From Mesorhizobium sp. M1C.F.Ca.ET.210.01.1.1 (GTDB lineage: Bacteria; Pseudomonadota; Alphaproteobacteria; Rhizobiales; Rhizobiaceae), in the NCBI RefSeq assembly GCF_004791585.1, contig NZ_SRUU01000005.1:155236-219235 (forward strand): a DNA stretch of 64,000 nt, read 5' to 3'. Both the position numbers and the translations under genes were made by a program. This document shows, in pieces, positions 51,785 through 63,895 of this stretch. The notes beneath the pieces were generated by a model, which was not told the origin of the DNA, did not search any database, and worked only from the letters and a program-made list of their open reading frames with translations. Positions within the stretch are counted from its first letter, which is position 1, and each line of letters begins with the position of its first letter.

Positions 51785-52525
51785 CTATATCACCTCGACG
51801 GTTGTTCCGACATTCACTCGCTCGTAAAGGTCGACGACGTCCTCGTTGCGCATGCGGATGCAGCCGGAAGACACCGCGCCGCCGATCGTCCACGGCTGGT
51901 TGGTGCCGTGGATGCGATACTCGGTGGTGCCGAGATAGAGCGCGCGCGCGCCGAGCGGGTTCTCGATGCCGCCGGCAAGATAGGTCGGCAGGTAGCGGCC
52001 CTTCGCCGCCTCGCGCGCGATCATCGCCGCCGGCGGACGCCAGTCCGGCCACACCCTCTTGTCGGTGATCTTGTGCGTGCCAGACCATTCGAAGCCCGGC
52101 TTGCCGGTGCCGACACCGTAGCGCCGCGCCTTGCCGTCCTTCTCCACCAGGAACAGGAAGTTCTGCTTGGTATCGATGACGATGGTGCCGGGCTTCTGCG
52201 GACCGTCATAGGCGACTTCCTGCGGCAGATAGATCGGATTGATCTGCGGCCGCATCACCATTCGCTTGGCAGGCTGCTGCACGGCCGCCGTGCGCTGCCG
52301 GTCGGGCTCGGCCTGGAAAAGCCGCCGCAGCGGCTGCTGCGTCGCCTGGCGGCTCGGGCGCACGATGCCCGGCGCATGGCCAAGCTGCAGCACCCAGGGC
52401 GCCGAAAGATCGGGGCTCACCATCACCGGCGGCATGTCGGCGTAACGGTCATTGGCAAGGGAGGTCGTCGCGCCGGCGGCAAGCACCGCCACCGCGCCAA
52501 GCAGGGAACAAAACGCTGTCTTCAT
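51785..52525 (-). CDS. L,D-transpeptidase (YkuD domain), exported
   Basis: 246 residues from the ATG at 52525 (AAGGTG ahead). A signal peptide (LLGAVAVLAAGATTSLAN) leads to a Pro/Gln/Arg-rich linker and the C-terminal YkuD domain. Catalytic motif HGTNQPWTIGGAVSSGCIRM, with the nucleophile Cys in SGCIRM. It forms 3-3 peptidoglycan cross-links or anchors lipoproteins or proteins to peptidoglycan in the periplasm. Rhizobiales rely heavily on such enzymes. Monocistronic, with the hairpin at 51609 downstream. Confidence 0.93.
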   Translation of the reverse strand: MKTAFCSLLGAVAVLAAGATTSLANDRYADMPPVMVSPDLSAPWVLQLGHAPGIVRPSRQATQQPLRRLFQAEPDRQRTAAVQQPAKRMVMRPQINPIYLPQEVAYDGPQKPGTIVIDTKQNFLFLVEKDGKARRYGVGTGKPGFEWSGTHKITDKRVWPDWRPPAAMIAREAAKGRYLPTYLAGGIENPLGARALYLGTTEYRIHGTNQPWTIGGAVSSGCIRMRNEDVVDLYERVNVGTTVEVI

Positions 52526-52740
52526 CGAAAAGCACCTTGATCGTCGAACTCGTGCGAGAGCGGAGGAGGCCCTCGGGTGTCGCGATCCTTGGCGCGCAGC
52601 GGCAAGCAAAACATGAATCGGAATGCGTAAAATGCCGCTTTGTCAGTAAACTTTTTGGTGTGGTTACCGGCACGTTCAGGAATCTGGTAAAGCCACGGTA
52701 AAGCTCGCGCCGAAGCGCGTTAACGAATGGAATTCTTCCG

Positions 52741-53379
52741 ATGGCAAACGAAAATACCGGCCTGCTGGACGGCCCCGACGGTATCGCGCGCTGCTTCTGG
52801 CACGGCAACCTGCCGGACTATCTGCACTATCACGATCATGAATGGGGCCGGCCGGTGGCTGACGATCGCCGGCTGTTCGAAAAAATCTGCCTCGAAGGCT
52901 TCCAGTCGGGCCTCTCCTGGCTGACCATCCTGCGCAAGCGTGAGAATTTCCGCGAGGCCTTCGCCAATTTCGACTTCGATAAGGTGGCGGCGTTCACCGA
53001 TCATGACGTCGAGCGGCTGCTCGGCAATGCCGGCATCATCCGGCATCGCGGCAAGATCGTCTCGACCATCAACAACGCCAAACGCGCGCGCGAGATGGTC
53101 GATGAATTCGGCTCTTTAGCCGCCTGGTTCTGGAAGTTCGAACCAGGTCCCGACGAGCGGCCAACGGTCGTCGATCTGGCGCATCTGCGCACCAATCCGA
53201 CGACGGCGGTCTCGGTCCGGATCTCGAAGGAACTGAAGAAGCGCGGCTGGAGCTTCGTCGGCCCGACCACAGTCTATGCCTTCATGCAGGCGATGGGACT
53301 GGTCAACGACCATCTCGAAGGCTGTGTCTGTAGGGCAGAGGTGGAGAAAGAGCGCAAGAAATTCAAACGGCCGAAATAG
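52741..53379 (+). CDS. tag: DNA-3-methyladenine glycosylase I
   Basis: 212 residues. Characteristic motifs: RCFWHGNLPDYLHYHDHEWG (zinc-site Cys and the Tyr/Trp base pocket), LEGFQSGLSWLTILRKRENF, GNAGIIRHRGKI, and the C-terminal HLEGCVCR with the other zinc ligands. Removes 3-methyladenine from alkylated DNA. Divergent from the L,D-transpeptidase gene; alone on its transcript. Confidence 0.96.
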   Translation: MANENTGLLDGPDGIARCFWHGNLPDYLHYHDHEWGRPVADDRRLFEKICLEGFQSGLSWLTILRKRENFREAFANFDFDKVAAFTDHDVERLLGNAGIIRHRGKIVSTINNAKRAREMVDEFGSLAAWFWKFEPGPDERPTVVDLAHLRTNPTTAVSVRISKELKKRGWSFVGPTTVYAFMQAMGLVNDHLEGCVCRAEVEKERKKFKRPK

Positions 53380-53389
53380 CCCACCGTAT

Positions 53390-53437
53390 CCTTCTCCCCG
53401 TCCACGAGGAGAAGGTGCCCGAAGGGCGGATGAGGGG
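53390..53437. repeat. CCTTCTCCCC...GGAGAAGG intergenic repeat
   Basis: CCTTCTCCCCGTCCACGAGG then AGAAGGTGCCCGAAGGGCGG and ATGAGGGGCG. This is a well-known rhizobial/Brucella-type palindrome followed by its usual tail. It begins 11 bases after the tag stop codon. Confidence 0.65.
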
Positions 53438-53476
53438 CGGCGCGTACCTTCGAGATTTCCTCAACGAGCGACAAAA

Positions 53477-53716
53477 TCAGACCCCGCCGGCGCCTGTCAA
53501 AAACAGCCCGGCAAGGATGGCCGCCACGGCCGCGAAGGCCGGGTAGATCACCAGCAGGCCGGTCACCAGCGCGTCGCGCACCGTCGGCTTTTGCGCTTCC
53601 GCCGCAACCTCGAACGGCCCGGCCGGCTGCTGCGCCGGCTTGGGCGGGGCACCGCCGGCAGGCCGCAGCCTGGCGGTTTGCCTGCTACTCTCGATGATAT
53701 CTCGCGCCATGGTCAT
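53477..53716 (-). CDS. Small single-helix membrane protein of unknown function
   Basis: 79 residues from the ATG at 53716; an upstream ATG at 53779 is possible. Polar, Pro/Ala/Gln-rich N-terminal half (RLRPAGGAPPKPAQQPAGPF), then a single hydrophobic segment ALVTGLLVIYPAFAAVAAIL near the C terminus. It converges with tag and has no recognised family. Codon use fits a real gene, but evidence is modest. Confidence 0.5.
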   Translation of the reverse strand: MTMARDIIESSRQTARLRPAGGAPPKPAQQPAGPFEVAAEAQKPTVRDALVTGLLVIYPAFAAVAAILAGLFLTGAGGV

Positions 53717-53827
53717 GGCCCCGAACCCCTTGTTTCGGCGGGCTTTATCGTCTTGGATTGTGTCGGCAGCATGCCGCACTGATGGCGGAATTGTTTCGTT
53801 TTTTGCGTGATTTGTTTCAGCTCGGCT

Positions 53828-53853
53828 TCCCTTCTCCCGCAGGGGGAGAAGGA
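53828..53853. repeat. Short CCCTTCTCCC/GGGAGAAGG palindrome
   Basis: TCCCTTCTCCCGCAGGGGGA then GAAGGA. Same palindrome type as 53390 and 47457, here about 90 bases upstream of hisS. Confidence 0.5.
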
Positions 53854-53944
53854 GAGCCGCTAACTCTTGCCGCCCAAGGCTGTATCGTCTAGGACAGCCC
53901 GCTCGAAATAAGTCAGCGTTTACTTAGCGAAAAAGACCCATCCC

Positions 53945-55453
53945 ATGGCCGACAAATCGGAAAAGACGAAAGCGCGGCTGCCGCGCGGTTTTGCCGACCG
54001 CAGTGCCGAAGACATCCGCGCCGTCGAGAAGATGATGGCGACCATCCGGTCCGTCTATGAGCTTTACGGTTTCGAGCCGGTCGACCAGCCGATGATCGAA
54101 TACACCGATGCGCTGGGCAAATTCCTGCCCGACCAGGACCGGCCGAACGAAGGCGTCTTCTCCTTTCAGGACGACGACGACCAGTGGCTGTCGTTGCGCT
54201 ACGACCTGACCGCGCCGACGGCGCGCTTCGTTGCCGAGAACTACGACCGCCTGCCAAAACCCTATCGCAGCTATCGCTCCGGCTGGGTGTTCCGCAATGA
54301 GAAGCCCGGCCCCGGCCGCTTCCGCCAGTTCATGCAGTTCGACGCCGACACGATCGGTACGGCGAGCGTGGCCGCTGACGCCGAAATGACAATGATGATG
54401 GCCGATGTCATGGAAGCGCTCGGCATCAAGCGTGGCGAATATGCCATTCGCGTCAACAACCGCAAAGTGCTTGATGGCGTGTTGGAAGCGATCGGCCTCG
54501 GCGGCGACCAGAATGCCAGCCGGCGGCTGACGGTACTGCGCGCTATCGACAAGCTGGACAAAATCGGTCTGGCCGGCGTTAGCTTGCTACTGCAAGGCGG
54601 GCGGCTCGATGAAAGCGGCGATTTTACCAAAGGTGCCGGTCTGAATGAAGGCCAGGCGAGTTCAATCCTAAAATTGATGGCTGCCCAGGGCGATGGCGCT
54701 TCGGCAACTCTCCAAGCCATTGAGAAACTGGTGGGCGATTCCGAAATCGCTGAACAAGGCTTTGTCGAGCTTGATCAAATTGCGTCGATGATCAATGCGG
54801 CGGGATATGGGGATCGTGTTTTCATCGCTCCCTCTGTCGTGCGCGGTCTCGAATACTACACCGGCCCGGTTTTCGAGGCCGAGCTTCTGGCCGAGATCCC
54901 CAACGAGGACGGCCAGATCGTGCGTTTCGGCTCGGTCGGCGGCGGCGGCCGCTATGACGGGCTGGTCTCGCGCTTTCGCGGCGAGCCGGTGCCGGCGACC
55001 GGTTTCTCCATCGGGGTCTCCCGGCTGATGACGGCGCTGAAGAACCTCGGCAAGCTCGACACCTCCGACGTCATCGCCCCGGTCGTCGTGCTCGTCATGG
55101 ACAAGGACACCGAAAGCCTCGGCCGGTACCAGAAGATGGTCGCGGATCTGCGCGCCGCCGGCATCCGCTCCGAAATGTATCTCGGCGGCGCCGGCATGAA
55201 GGCGCAGTTGAAATATGCCGATCGCCGCGGCAGCCCGGTCGCCATCATCCAAGGCGGTGACGAGCGCGCCAAGTGCGAAGTGCAGATCAAGGATTTGATC
55301 GAAGGCGCCCGCATGTCGGCCGAGATCACCGACAACGCCGAATGGCGCGCGGCCCGGCCGGCGCAGGTGACTGTGGCGGAGAGCGAGCTGGTCGCCGAGG
55401 TGAAGAAGATCCTGGCAGCGCAGGCGACCGATCGCGCCAAAGTCGACCGATGA
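53945..55453 (+). CDS. hisS: Histidine-tRNA ligase
   Basis: 502 residues. Class II synthetase core with motif 2-like [20 protein letters not shown], HisRS-specific [18 protein letters not shown] and motif 3-like [10 protein letters not shown] plus GFSIGVSRL; anticodon-binding domain at the C terminus. The insertion region, about residues 200-300 (54545-54840), uses far more AT-ending codons than either side. Overlaps hisZ by 4 bases (ATGA). Essential. Confidence 0.96.
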   Translation: MADKSEKTKARLPRGFADRSAEDIRAVEKMMATIRSVYELYGFEPVDQPMIEYTDALGKFLPDQDRPNEGVFSFQDDDDQWLSLRYDLTAPTARFVAENYDRLPKPYRSYRSGWVFRNEKPGPGRFRQFMQFDADTIGTASVAADAEMTMMMADVMEALGIKRGEYAIRVNNRKVLDGVLEAIGLGGDQNASRRLTVLRAIDKLDKIGLAGVSLLLQGGRLDESGDFTKGAGLNEGQASSILKLMAAQGDGASATLQAIEKLVGDSEIAEQGFVELDQIASMINAAGYGDRVFIAPSVVRGLEYYTGPVFEAELLAEIPNEDGQIVRFGSVGGGGRYDGLVSRFRGEPVPATGFSIGVSRLMTALKNLGKLDTSDVIAPVVVLVMDKDTESLGRYQKMVADLRAAGIRSEMYLGGAGMKAQLKYADRRGSPVAIIQGGDERAKCEVQIKDLIEGARMSAEITDNAEWRAARPAQVTVAESELVAEVKKILAAQATDRAKVDR

Positions 55454-56571
55454 CCTCCCGCTACCCCGCTATCGCGGCCGACATCACGAAGCTCTTCGCG
55501 TCCCGCGACACCCACGCGGTCGAAGTTGCCGTTCTGCAGCCGGCCGACCCGTTCCTGGACATGGCCGGCGAGGATCTGCGCCGCCGCATCTTCCTCACCG
55601 AGAGCGAGACCGGCAAGACACTGTGCCTGCGGCCCGAATTCACCATCCCGGTCTGCCTCGACCACATCGCCAGCCAGGCTGGCACGCCGCGCCGCTACTC
55701 CTATCTCGGCGAAGTGTTCCGTCAGCGCCGCGAAGGCGGCAACGAGTTCTTCCAGGCCGGCATCGAGGATCTCGGCGACCGCGACACGGCCGCCGCCGAT
55801 GCCCGCTCGCTGGCCGACGCGCATGCGCTGCTCTCGCTGGTGCTGCCCGGCCGGCCGCTCGCCATCACGCTTGGCGACCAGACGGTGTTCGAGGCGGTGC
55901 TCGCCGCGCTCGGTCTGCCGCGCGGCTGGCGCATGCGCCTCGCGCGCGCCTTCGGCTCGGCGCCGATGCTGGAGGCAGCCCTTGCCGATCTCGCCAATCC
56001 GCCGCGCAACAGCCAGCTCTCCGGCCCGGTCGCCACGCTGGTGCTCGACAGCGATGCGGAAGGCCTTGCCGCGCATATCGCCGCCGGCATGGAGGAGGCG
56101 GGTCTCTCCGCTTCGACTGGACGCGCGCCGACCGACATCGCGCGGCGGCTGATCGAGAAGGCCGAACTGCGCAGCGTGCGGCTGTCCAACGAGGCATTCT
56201 CGGCGCTGAAAGGCTTTCTTGCGATCGATGTCGCGCTCGATGGTGCGGCCGCGGCGCTCGAGAAATTCGCCGCCGAAGCCGGGCTTTCGCTGGGCGCCGC
56301 GCTCGAGAATTTCGCCGCTCGCGCCAAGGCGATCGAGGCGCATGGCCTGCTGGCCGAAGAGATCCGCTACGACGCCGCCTTCGGCCGCCCGCTCGACTAT
56401 TATACCGGCCTCGTGTTCGAGATCGCGGCCGAGAATGGCGACCGGCCGCTGGTCGGCGGCGGCCGTTATGACCGGCTGCTGACCCTGCTGGGCGCCAAGA
56501 AGCCGATCCCGGGCGTCGGCTTCTCGGTCTGGCTCGACCGCATCGAGGCCCTGCGAGAGAGCGCGAAATGA
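55450..56571 (+). CDS. hisZ: ATP phosphoribosyltransferase regulatory subunit HisZ
   Basis: 373 residues from the ATG at 55450 overlapping the hisS stop. HisRS-like catalytic-core paralogue that lacks tRNA-charging function and activates short HisG. Recognisable are [35 protein letters not shown] and [15 protein letters not shown] with [13 protein letters not shown]; no anticodon domain. It overlaps hisG by 4 bases. The hisS-hisZ-hisG order is typical of Rhizobiales. Confidence 0.94.
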   Translation: MTSRYPAIAADITKLFASRDTHAVEVAVLQPADPFLDMAGEDLRRRIFLTESETGKTLCLRPEFTIPVCLDHIASQAGTPRRYSYLGEVFRQRREGGNEFFQAGIEDLGDRDTAAADARSLADAHALLSLVLPGRPLAITLGDQTVFEAVLAALGLPRGWRMRLARAFGSAPMLEAALADLANPPRNSQLSGPVATLVLDSDAEGLAAHIAAGMEEAGLSASTGRAPTDIARRLIEKAELRSVRLSNEAFSALKGFLAIDVALDGAAAALEKFAAEAGLSLGAALENFAARAKAIEAHGLLAEEIRYDAAFGRPLDYYTGLVFEIAAENGDRPLVGGGRYDRLLTLLGAKKPIPGVGFSVWLDRIEALRESAK

Positions 56572-57266
56572 TCACGCTGGCGATCCCCTCAAAAGGCCGT
56601 CTCAAGGAACAGTCGCTGGAAGTGCTGGCCAAGGCCGGCCTGGCGGTCACGCTGCCGCAAGACGACCGCAAATACCGCGCCCGCATCGACGGCTTCGACA
56701 ATGTCGAGGTGGCCTTCCTCTCAGCCTCCGAGATCGCCGGCGAGATTGGCCAGGGTTCGGTCGATCTCGGCATCACCGGCGAGGACCTTTTGCGCGAAAA
56801 CCTTGCCGACTGGGAAGCGCGCGCCGAAATCGTCGCGCGCCTCGGCTTTGGCCAGGCCGATGTCGTGGTAGCCGTGCCGGACATCTGGCTCGATGTCGAC
56901 ACCATGACCGATCTCGACGACGTCGCCGCCGATTTCCGCCAGCGCCACGGCCGGCGGCTCAGGATCGCCACCAAATACTGGCGGCTGACGCAGCAGTTCT
57001 TTTCGCTCAAGCACGGCATCCAGGTCTACCGCATCGTCGAGAGCCTCGGCGCCACCGAAGGCGCGCCGGCCGCTGGTCTTGCCGACGTCATTGTCGACAT
57101 CACCACCACCGGCTCGACGCTGCGCGCCAACCATCTCAAAGTGCTGGGCGACGGCACGATACTGAACTCTCAGGCCTGCCTGGTCGCTTCGAAGAAGCAG
57201 CGCGACGCGGCCGATGAGGCTGTGTTGAGTGATGTCGCCGCGAAGATGGCTGCGCTGGTCGCCTAA
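56568..57266 (+). CDS. hisG: ATP phosphoribosyltransferase, short form
   Basis: 232 residues: the short HisG without the C-terminal regulatory domain, which needs HisZ, encoded just upstream. [20 protein letters not shown] at the start, then [11 protein letters not shown] and the PRPP-binding [20 protein letters not shown]. First step of histidine synthesis. Its TAA is directly followed by a long palindromic repeat. Confidence 0.96.
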   Translation: MITLAIPSKGRLKEQSLEVLAKAGLAVTLPQDDRKYRARIDGFDNVEVAFLSASEIAGEIGQGSVDLGITGEDLLRENLADWEARAEIVARLGFGQADVVVAVPDIWLDVDTMTDLDDVAADFRQRHGRRLRIATKYWRLTQQFFSLKHGIQVYRIVESLGATEGAPAAGLADVIVDITTTGSTLRANHLKVLGDGTILNSQACLVASKKQRDAADEAVLSDVAAKMAALVA

Positions 57267-57369
57267 GCGCGTCGCGATCTTTCAGATTCGCTCCATGCGC
57301 TTTAGGTTTTTGCTTCTACGCATGTCTTTGTCCCGACACGGGTTACCACTTTCGAGAGACATGCTTTAA
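57267..57369. repeat. Long rhizobial repeat element abutting the hisG stop
   Basis: Starts on the base after the hisG stop with GCGCGTCGCGATCTTTCAGA. It contains TTTAGGTTTTTGCTTCTACG and GCATGTCTTTGTCCCG, and ends with GAGACATGC. Its blocks match, in the same order, those of the element at 42171-42279 read on the opposite strand. Confidence 0.65.
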
Positions 57370-57440
57370 CCCCATACCTTCGGCGGGTTTCCACCATCCC
57401 GGCAGGCTGATAGGCTGGCTCATCCCGGGAGGAAACGGCG

Positions 57441-59201
<1,761 letters not shown>

Positions 59202-59407
59202 GTCTGCCAGCAATAAGCCTTACGGATGAGCAGGGCCGACTTGAGGGCGAAACAGACCGAAAACAGGCTATCGACTAACCACAAATAATGTGTTCCTCGG
59301 TCCGAGCGGCTCGTCTAGGCTCCGTCACCCAAAATCAATAACAATGTGTCGGCAAGCTTTGCGCTGAAGCCGCAGGAATCCCGTACCCTGGCAAGGTGGG
59401 GACCAAG

Positions 59408-60421
59408 ATGGCAAGTTCGGAAACGTTGCATCGCCTGAACAATCTGGTGAGGAGCCCTCGCGTCAAATTCGCGGCCGCTCTGGGCGCGGAACTTCTTGGG
59501 TTGCGCTATACCATCATCAGGCTCGACCCCGTGAACGCCTGCAACCTGCGTTGCGGCATGTGCTTCTTTTCCAATGATCGCTGGCGTGCGGAAAATGCTA
59601 AGGGCCGACTGACCAAGGAAGACCTCGAGCGCATCGCCGCCGAGCTCTTTCCGCAGGCGCTGCAGGTGCACTTCGGGGCATCCATGGAGCCGACCATGTT
59701 CAAGGACTATCCCTGGCTGGTCGAACTCGCGACGCGACACCGCGTGCCTTTCATCGGCTTTACGACAAACGGACAGCTTCTTACCGCGGAAGGCATCCGC
59801 CGCCTCTCAGAAGCAGGTTTGGACGAGATAACCGTCTCGACACATGGCACCGAAAAGGCCACCTATGAAGCGCTGATGCCGGGCGCTTCCTTCGACAGGC
59901 ACCACGCCGTGCTGAGGATGGTCGCCAGGGTGAGAGAGGGTGGCAGGAACCCGCGGTTGCGTCTCAATTTTACCGTCAATCCGGACAATCTCAGGCAGGT
60001 CAAGGACCTGATCAAGGTCTATGGCGAATACCGTCCGGACACGATCCAGATCCGCCCGGTTTTCGATTTCGGCGGCACGTCATACCGCAATACCGATCTG
60101 TCCCATCACCTGACGGCCTATCGGGAAGCCGTCGCGGACCTGGTTGCGGCGAGCAAGGACAGGCGCATCCGCATCCTCGCCAACACGAAGGACCCGACGC
60201 ACCAGAAGCCGAACATATCAGCGCATGTCTATCGCACGGCGTTCTTGCGGCCGGTCTCGGCGACGAAGGTCTGGACGGATGATTTTTCCTGGCGCTTGGA
60301 ATCGCTCGACGAGTACTCGCACCGCACACACTGGAAACGCCGGCTTTTGCGGCATGTGCTGCGACCGTATCCCAAAGGCAAGTTGCCGCTCTCCCAAACG
60401 GCTGCGACACAGGTTTATTGA
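59408..60421 (+). CDS. Radical SAM protein
   Basis: 337 residues from the ATG at 59408 (GGTGGGG ahead; a GTG at 59396 is also possible). The cluster-binding motif is CNLRCGMC (Cys-x3-Cys-x2-Cys) near residue 50, followed by a radical SAM barrel with FIGFTTNGQLL and EITVSTHGTEKATYEALM. No clear C-terminal SPASM cysteines are visible; the end is basic. Similar stand-alone proteins are often annotated as MoaA-like or PqqE-like without proven substrates. Neighbours give no strong hint. Confidence 0.85.
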   Translation: MASSETLHRLNNLVRSPRVKFAAALGAELLGLRYTIIRLDPVNACNLRCGMCFFSNDRWRAENAKGRLTKEDLERIAAELFPQALQVHFGASMEPTMFKDYPWLVELATRHRVPFIGFTTNGQLLTAEGIRRLSEAGLDEITVSTHGTEKATYEALMPGASFDRHHAVLRMVARVREGGRNPRLRLNFTVNPDNLRQVKDLIKVYGEYRPDTIQIRPVFDFGGTSYRNTDLSHHLTAYREAVADLVAASKDRRIRILANTKDPTHQKPNISAHVYRTAFLRPVSATKVWTDDFSWRLESLDEYSHRTHWKRRLLRHVLRPYPKGKLPLSQTAATQVY

Positions 60422-60436
60422 AGGCGTCACGCCCGG

Positions 60437-60720
60437 CTATGCCAAGCACCCGCAACCGCCGCTCGCTTCGTCCCTCCTACGGCCTTGGCGCCGAGCCCGG
60501 TTCCTCGACGAACGGGCCGAGCCGCACGTCGCCGAACAGCGGCTGGTAGCTGCGGCGCACGGCCGGATCCTCCTTGAACGACAGCGCGTACTGGCCGACC
60601 AGGCTTTCATCCGGCGAATAACCCAATGGCGTGGAAGGAGCGGACGAGCAGCGCGATGCGCAGGTCGTACATATCCTTCACTTCCTGGCAAGGGACGTGA
60701 AAGCCGCATTGAGACCACTG
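60437..60720 (-). pseudogene. Decayed coding remnant downstream of radical SAM gene
   Basis: Read on the minus strand, one frame gives VKDMYDLRIALLVRSFHAIG and a neighbouring frame gives GYSPDESLVGQYALSFKEDP, then SYQPLFGDVRLGPFVEEPGS. Joined by a shift near the shared HAIG/LGY point they read as one protein tail. I do not recognise the family and no start is visible, so this is probably the end of a broken gene. Confidence 0.35.
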
Positions 60721-60768
60721 AAAAGAAGCCGCGCTGAAATCACTGCGCCACAGCGCTTTCTGCGACGG

Positions 60769-60822
60769 GACCTATTTTTAAATTTTGAGTTTTTTTTACA
60801 TTTTGTGATTTGCACGATACCG
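60769..60822. promoter_or_regulatory. AT-rich T-tract region upstream of RTX gene
   Basis: A run of about 50 bases dominated by A and T (TATTTTTAAATTTTGAG, then TTTTTTTTACATTTTGTG) in otherwise GC-rich DNA, 85-135 bases before the RTX gene. It may hold the promoter and a binding site for an AT-seeking silencer such as MucR/Ros. Confidence 0.4.
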
Positions 60823-60905
60823 CTGACGGGTTTGTGATAGCTGCAGGCCTTTCTGGCTTCAGGCGTTTTGGCAAAAAAGGGGCGGGGGTGTGAAGGGGGC
60901 CAAGC

Positions 60906-62255
60906 ATGGCCTATACAAACACCATTGTCTTGAGCGGCGACTATGGCTACCGCCAATATAAAGTATCCGGTCTGCCCGCCAACACCCTTATCGATGCCAC
61001 CAACGCCTCGTGGATCGTCGCCAATCAGGGAAGCCCTACCAACCTCTATCCCTTCGCGGTCGTCAACCCCGGCGACAACCTCCTGGCTTTGGGCGGCACG
61101 ATCAACGGCACGGTCTCCCAAACCGCCGCCTGGGAGGACATTTACGTCAACTCCGCCGCAGTCCGTATAAATTCAGCCCACAGCTTTGCCATCGACGACT
61201 GGACGATCACCCAGCCGTGGGATGGCATCCGTGTCGGCGGCACCGGCACCTTCCTCATCGAAGATTCCTATGTCGGCAACTCACGAGACGACGCGGTCGA
61301 GGACGACGACGTGATCGGCGGCACCATCCGGGATTCCCTGTTCGACCACGTGTTTTCCGGAGTGAGCCTTGGCGACGGTGACGTGGATGGGTCTCACAAC
61401 ACGGTCACCATGGATGGCATGCTTCTGGGCATGGGCGAGTACCTTCGCAAAGGCGAGATGACCCACGGTTCGCCATTCAAACTCGACAATGGCACAGGCG
61501 CTAACGATATCACGCCCAGCCTGCACTTTATCGACTGCGTGGTGGCGATCACCGACGTTCACCACAACGGCCAGGCGCGGCTGCAGCATGCCTGGGACAA
61601 GACGGTCGAGTCGCACGGCAACTACTACCTCAACCTCTCTGACACGCCGCTGCCGTCGGATTATCCAATGCCGCCCGCCGGCTGGACGGTCCTTCAAGGC
61701 CAGGCGGCCCGCGACTACTGGGCCCAGGCCAAGGCGGCCTGGCATGCAGCCCATGACGGGACCGACCCGATACCGTCACCTCCGACCCCGCCGACCGACC
61801 CGACCCACGGAACGACCGGGAACGATACTTTTGTCGGCACTAGCGCGGCCGATACCTTTGATGCCCTGGCTGGTAACGATACACTGCGGGGCTTGGGTGG
61901 CAACGACATGCTGACCGGTGGCGCGGGCGAGGACACCTTCGTGTTTGACACGGCCTATGGCCCCGGCAATGTCGACACACTCACCGACTTCGACGCGGAA
62001 CATGACGCGCTCTATCTCGACAATGCCATCTTCACCAAGCTCGGCTCCGGTTCCTGGTCCAGCCCGACGCGGGTGAACTCGTCGTATTTCGAGTTGCGAG
62101 AACACGCCACCAGCAGCAACGATCACCTGCTCTACAACCGGACCACGGGCGTTCTGTACTATGATCCCGACGGCTCGAAATCGACCGCCCAGGTGGAAAT
62201 CGCCCACCTAGAGCCGGGGGCGGCCCTGACATATCACGACGTGTTCGTCGTTTGA
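60906..62255 (+). CDS. RTX-type calcium-binding protein, probable type I secretion substrate
   Basis: 449 residues, no N-terminal signal peptide. Residues 1-240 look like a right-handed beta-helix ([40 protein letters not shown]). A Pro/Thr linker ([13 protein letters not shown]) follows near 295. Then come RTX nonapeptide-like repeats: [21 protein letters not shown] and TGGAGEDTF. The C-terminal 100 residues ([20 protein letters not shown] to a hydrophobic end FVV) resemble the secretion-signal region of such proteins. Likely exported by the type I system whose adaptor is encoded just downstream on the other strand. Function outside the cell unknown; a polysaccharide-binding or -cleaving role is possible. 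Confidence 0.88.
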   Translation: MAYTNTIVLSGDYGYRQYKVSGLPANTLIDATNASWIVANQGSPTNLYPFAVVNPGDNLLALGGTINGTVSQTAAWEDIYVNSAAVRINSAHSFAIDDWTITQPWDGIRVGGTGTFLIEDSYVGNSRDDAVEDDDVIGGTIRDSLFDHVFSGVSLGDGDVDGSHNTVTMDGMLLGMGEYLRKGEMTHGSPFKLDNGTGANDITPSLHFIDCVVAITDVHHNGQARLQHAWDKTVESHGNYYLNLSDTPLPSDYPMPPAGWTVLQGQAARDYWAQAKAAWHAAHDGTDPIPSPPTPPTDPTHGTTGNDTFVGTSAADTFDALAGNDTLRGLGGNDMLTGGAGEDTFVFDTAYGPGNVDTLTDFDAEHDALYLDNAIFTKLGSGSWSSPTRVNSSYFELREHATSSNDHLLYNRTTGVLYYDPDGSKSTAQVEIAHLEPGAALTYHDVFVV

Positions 62256-62554
62256 TCGCTTATGCGATCGGACCATGGCACGACGAAGGGCGGGCGCGTC
62301 ACTACCGGTCTCCAGGTCCGATTATCAGCGGTCAAAAATGGCGGCGGAGCGCCAACTCTGGCCTGGGACGAAAGTGCGGGGAACGCTGCTCGTTTCGGAT
62401 CGCACTCATGATGCCGGCACCATGGTCGGCGCTTTATGGGAGAGACACCTTTACGCTGGGCGACGACGGCAGTGGCCGAACCACGGTTGCGTATGATCCG
62501 GCGGACGAGTTCCACCTCGGGTGAGGTTGAAGGCCGCAGGAGGCAGGATCGGGC
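62256..62554. other. Gap between RTX and adaptor genes
   Basis: About 300 bases between convergent genes. A small hairpin GATCGC-TTAT-GCGATC overlaps the RTX stop codon. An open frame at 62252-62524 ends in FTLGDDGSGRTTVAYDPADE, which has an RTX-like flavour, but it shows no start or family match. Confidence 0.4.
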
Positions 62555-63895
62555 CTACCTTTCCCGAAAGGCGCGCTGGAACGAATCCACCAGCGGCTTG
62601 GTCAGATAGGTCAGAAACGTCCGCTCGCCGGTTGAAATAAAGCTTTCGACCGGCATACCTGGGTAGATCTGCTCGGGCTTGACCTGCGGTGGCAGCTTAT
62701 CAGCCATCTTAAGCCGCACGGTGTAGTACGGCTGTCCAGTGCTGGGTGTGATCAGCCGGTCCGCCGAAACGTAGAACACCTTTCCGGGCACCTTTGGTGT
62801 TGTCCGTGCATTGAGGGCTGTCAACATCATGTTCGCACTTTGGCCGACTCGGATAGAATCGATGTCTTCGGGCTTGATCTTTGCCTCGATGATAAGTTCA
62901 TTCGTGGTCGGCAGAAGCTCCATTGCAACCTCGCCAGCTCGGATGACGCTGCCTTCTGAATTGTAGAGCGAGCGGACAATGATGCCGTCCGCCGGGGCGC
63001 GAATGGTCGTCCGCGACAGGACCGATCGAGCGGCGTTGATTTGTTCCTTAAGGTCCGCCACCTGCGCCAGGGCTTTGTTCAGTTCCGTCACGGCATCCTC
63101 GACCCGGCTGGTTGTAAGTCTTTCAATCTGTTGACGCGCTTCCACGGTCTGGGTCGCCAAGCTGGCGATTTGCGCCTCCAGCGATCCCGCCTGACCTGCC
63201 AACTCGGCGGTGCTACGCAGAAGATCGGTGTATTCAGAACGATTTGTCAGTCCCTTTTCCAGCAAGCCCTTTTTGCGTTCCGTCTCGGCATTGACGATCG
63301 CGAGCTGGTTTTCCGCAGCATCCTTCTGCGCCCTCAAGCCGGCAACGGCTTCCTGAAGGGCTGCTACCCGTTGCCTCAGAATCCCCTGTTCTGCGGCATA
63401 GCGCGCTAGCCGAGCCTGGAACTCCTTGGTTTGCTCTGCAAAGACGTCACTGAATTCGGGGGCGCCTGAGTAGGAGCCTACATCGCGGGGCAGGACGATT
63501 TTCTCCAGGCCGTCCCGCTCTGCCTCGAGCCGCGCGATTTCAGCTTTTTGTGCGACCCACTGTTTGAGGACTCGGTTGAGCTGGGACTGCGCCACCGTTG
63601 GATCGAGCACGATCAGGGCCTGGCCTCGCAAGACTCTGTCACCCTCTCGAACCTTGATGGTGCTGACCACACCACCTTCGAGATGCTGGATCATGACATT
63701 CTGTCCAGCTGCAGCGACCACTCCTGGCGCGATCGTTGCTCCGGCAATCGGCGCCGTTGCGCCCCAGAATCCGAAGCCAAGCAAGAAAGCGGACACGCTT
63801 GCATATCCCGCGAGCGTGATCCGATCTGTGCGTGTATCGACGTTGCGCTGCCAGCGATACGTCTTGGCGCCGATGGGTTGGCTAGGAACCGTCAT
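62555..63895 (-). CDS. Type I secretion membrane fusion (adaptor) protein, HlyD/PrsE family
   Basis: 446 residues. A single N-terminal membrane helix ([20 protein letters not shown]), then the lipoyl half-motif [19 protein letters not shown], a long coiled coil (residues 100-270) and the beta-barrel with [20 protein letters not shown] and the C-terminal [20 protein letters not shown]. The ending [18 protein letters not shown] is characteristic of the rhizobial PrsE/PrtE group. It bridges an inner-membrane ABC exporter to TolC. The preceding gene, entering from the right edge, overlaps it, as expected for the ABC partner. Confidence 0.93.
   Translation of the reverse strand: MTVPSQPIGAKTYRWQRNVDTRTDRITLAGYASVSAFLLGFGFWGATAPIAGATIAPGVVAAAGQNVMIQHLEGGVVSTIKVREGDRVLRGQALIVLDPTVAQSQLNRVLKQWVAQKAEIARLEAERDGLEKIVLPRDVGSYSGAPEFSDVFAEQTKEFQARLARYAAEQGILRQRVAALQEAVAGLRAQKDAAENQLAIVNAETERKKGLLEKGLTNRSEYTDLLRSTAELAGQAGSLEAQIASLATQTVEARQQIERLTTSRVEDAVTELNKALAQVADLKEQINAARSVLSRTTIRAPADGIIVRSLYNSEGSVIRAGEVAMELLPTTNELIIEAKIKPEDIDSIRVGQSANMMLTALNARTTPKVPGKVFYVSADRLITPSTGQPYYTVRLKMADKLPPQVKPEQIYPGMPVESFISTGERTFLTYLTKPLVDSFQRAFRER

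Noticed and set aside
62252..62524. 90-residue frame after the RTX gene
   Set aside because: The end resembles RTX-type sequence, but the rest is not protein-like and there is no start signal; too weak to call.
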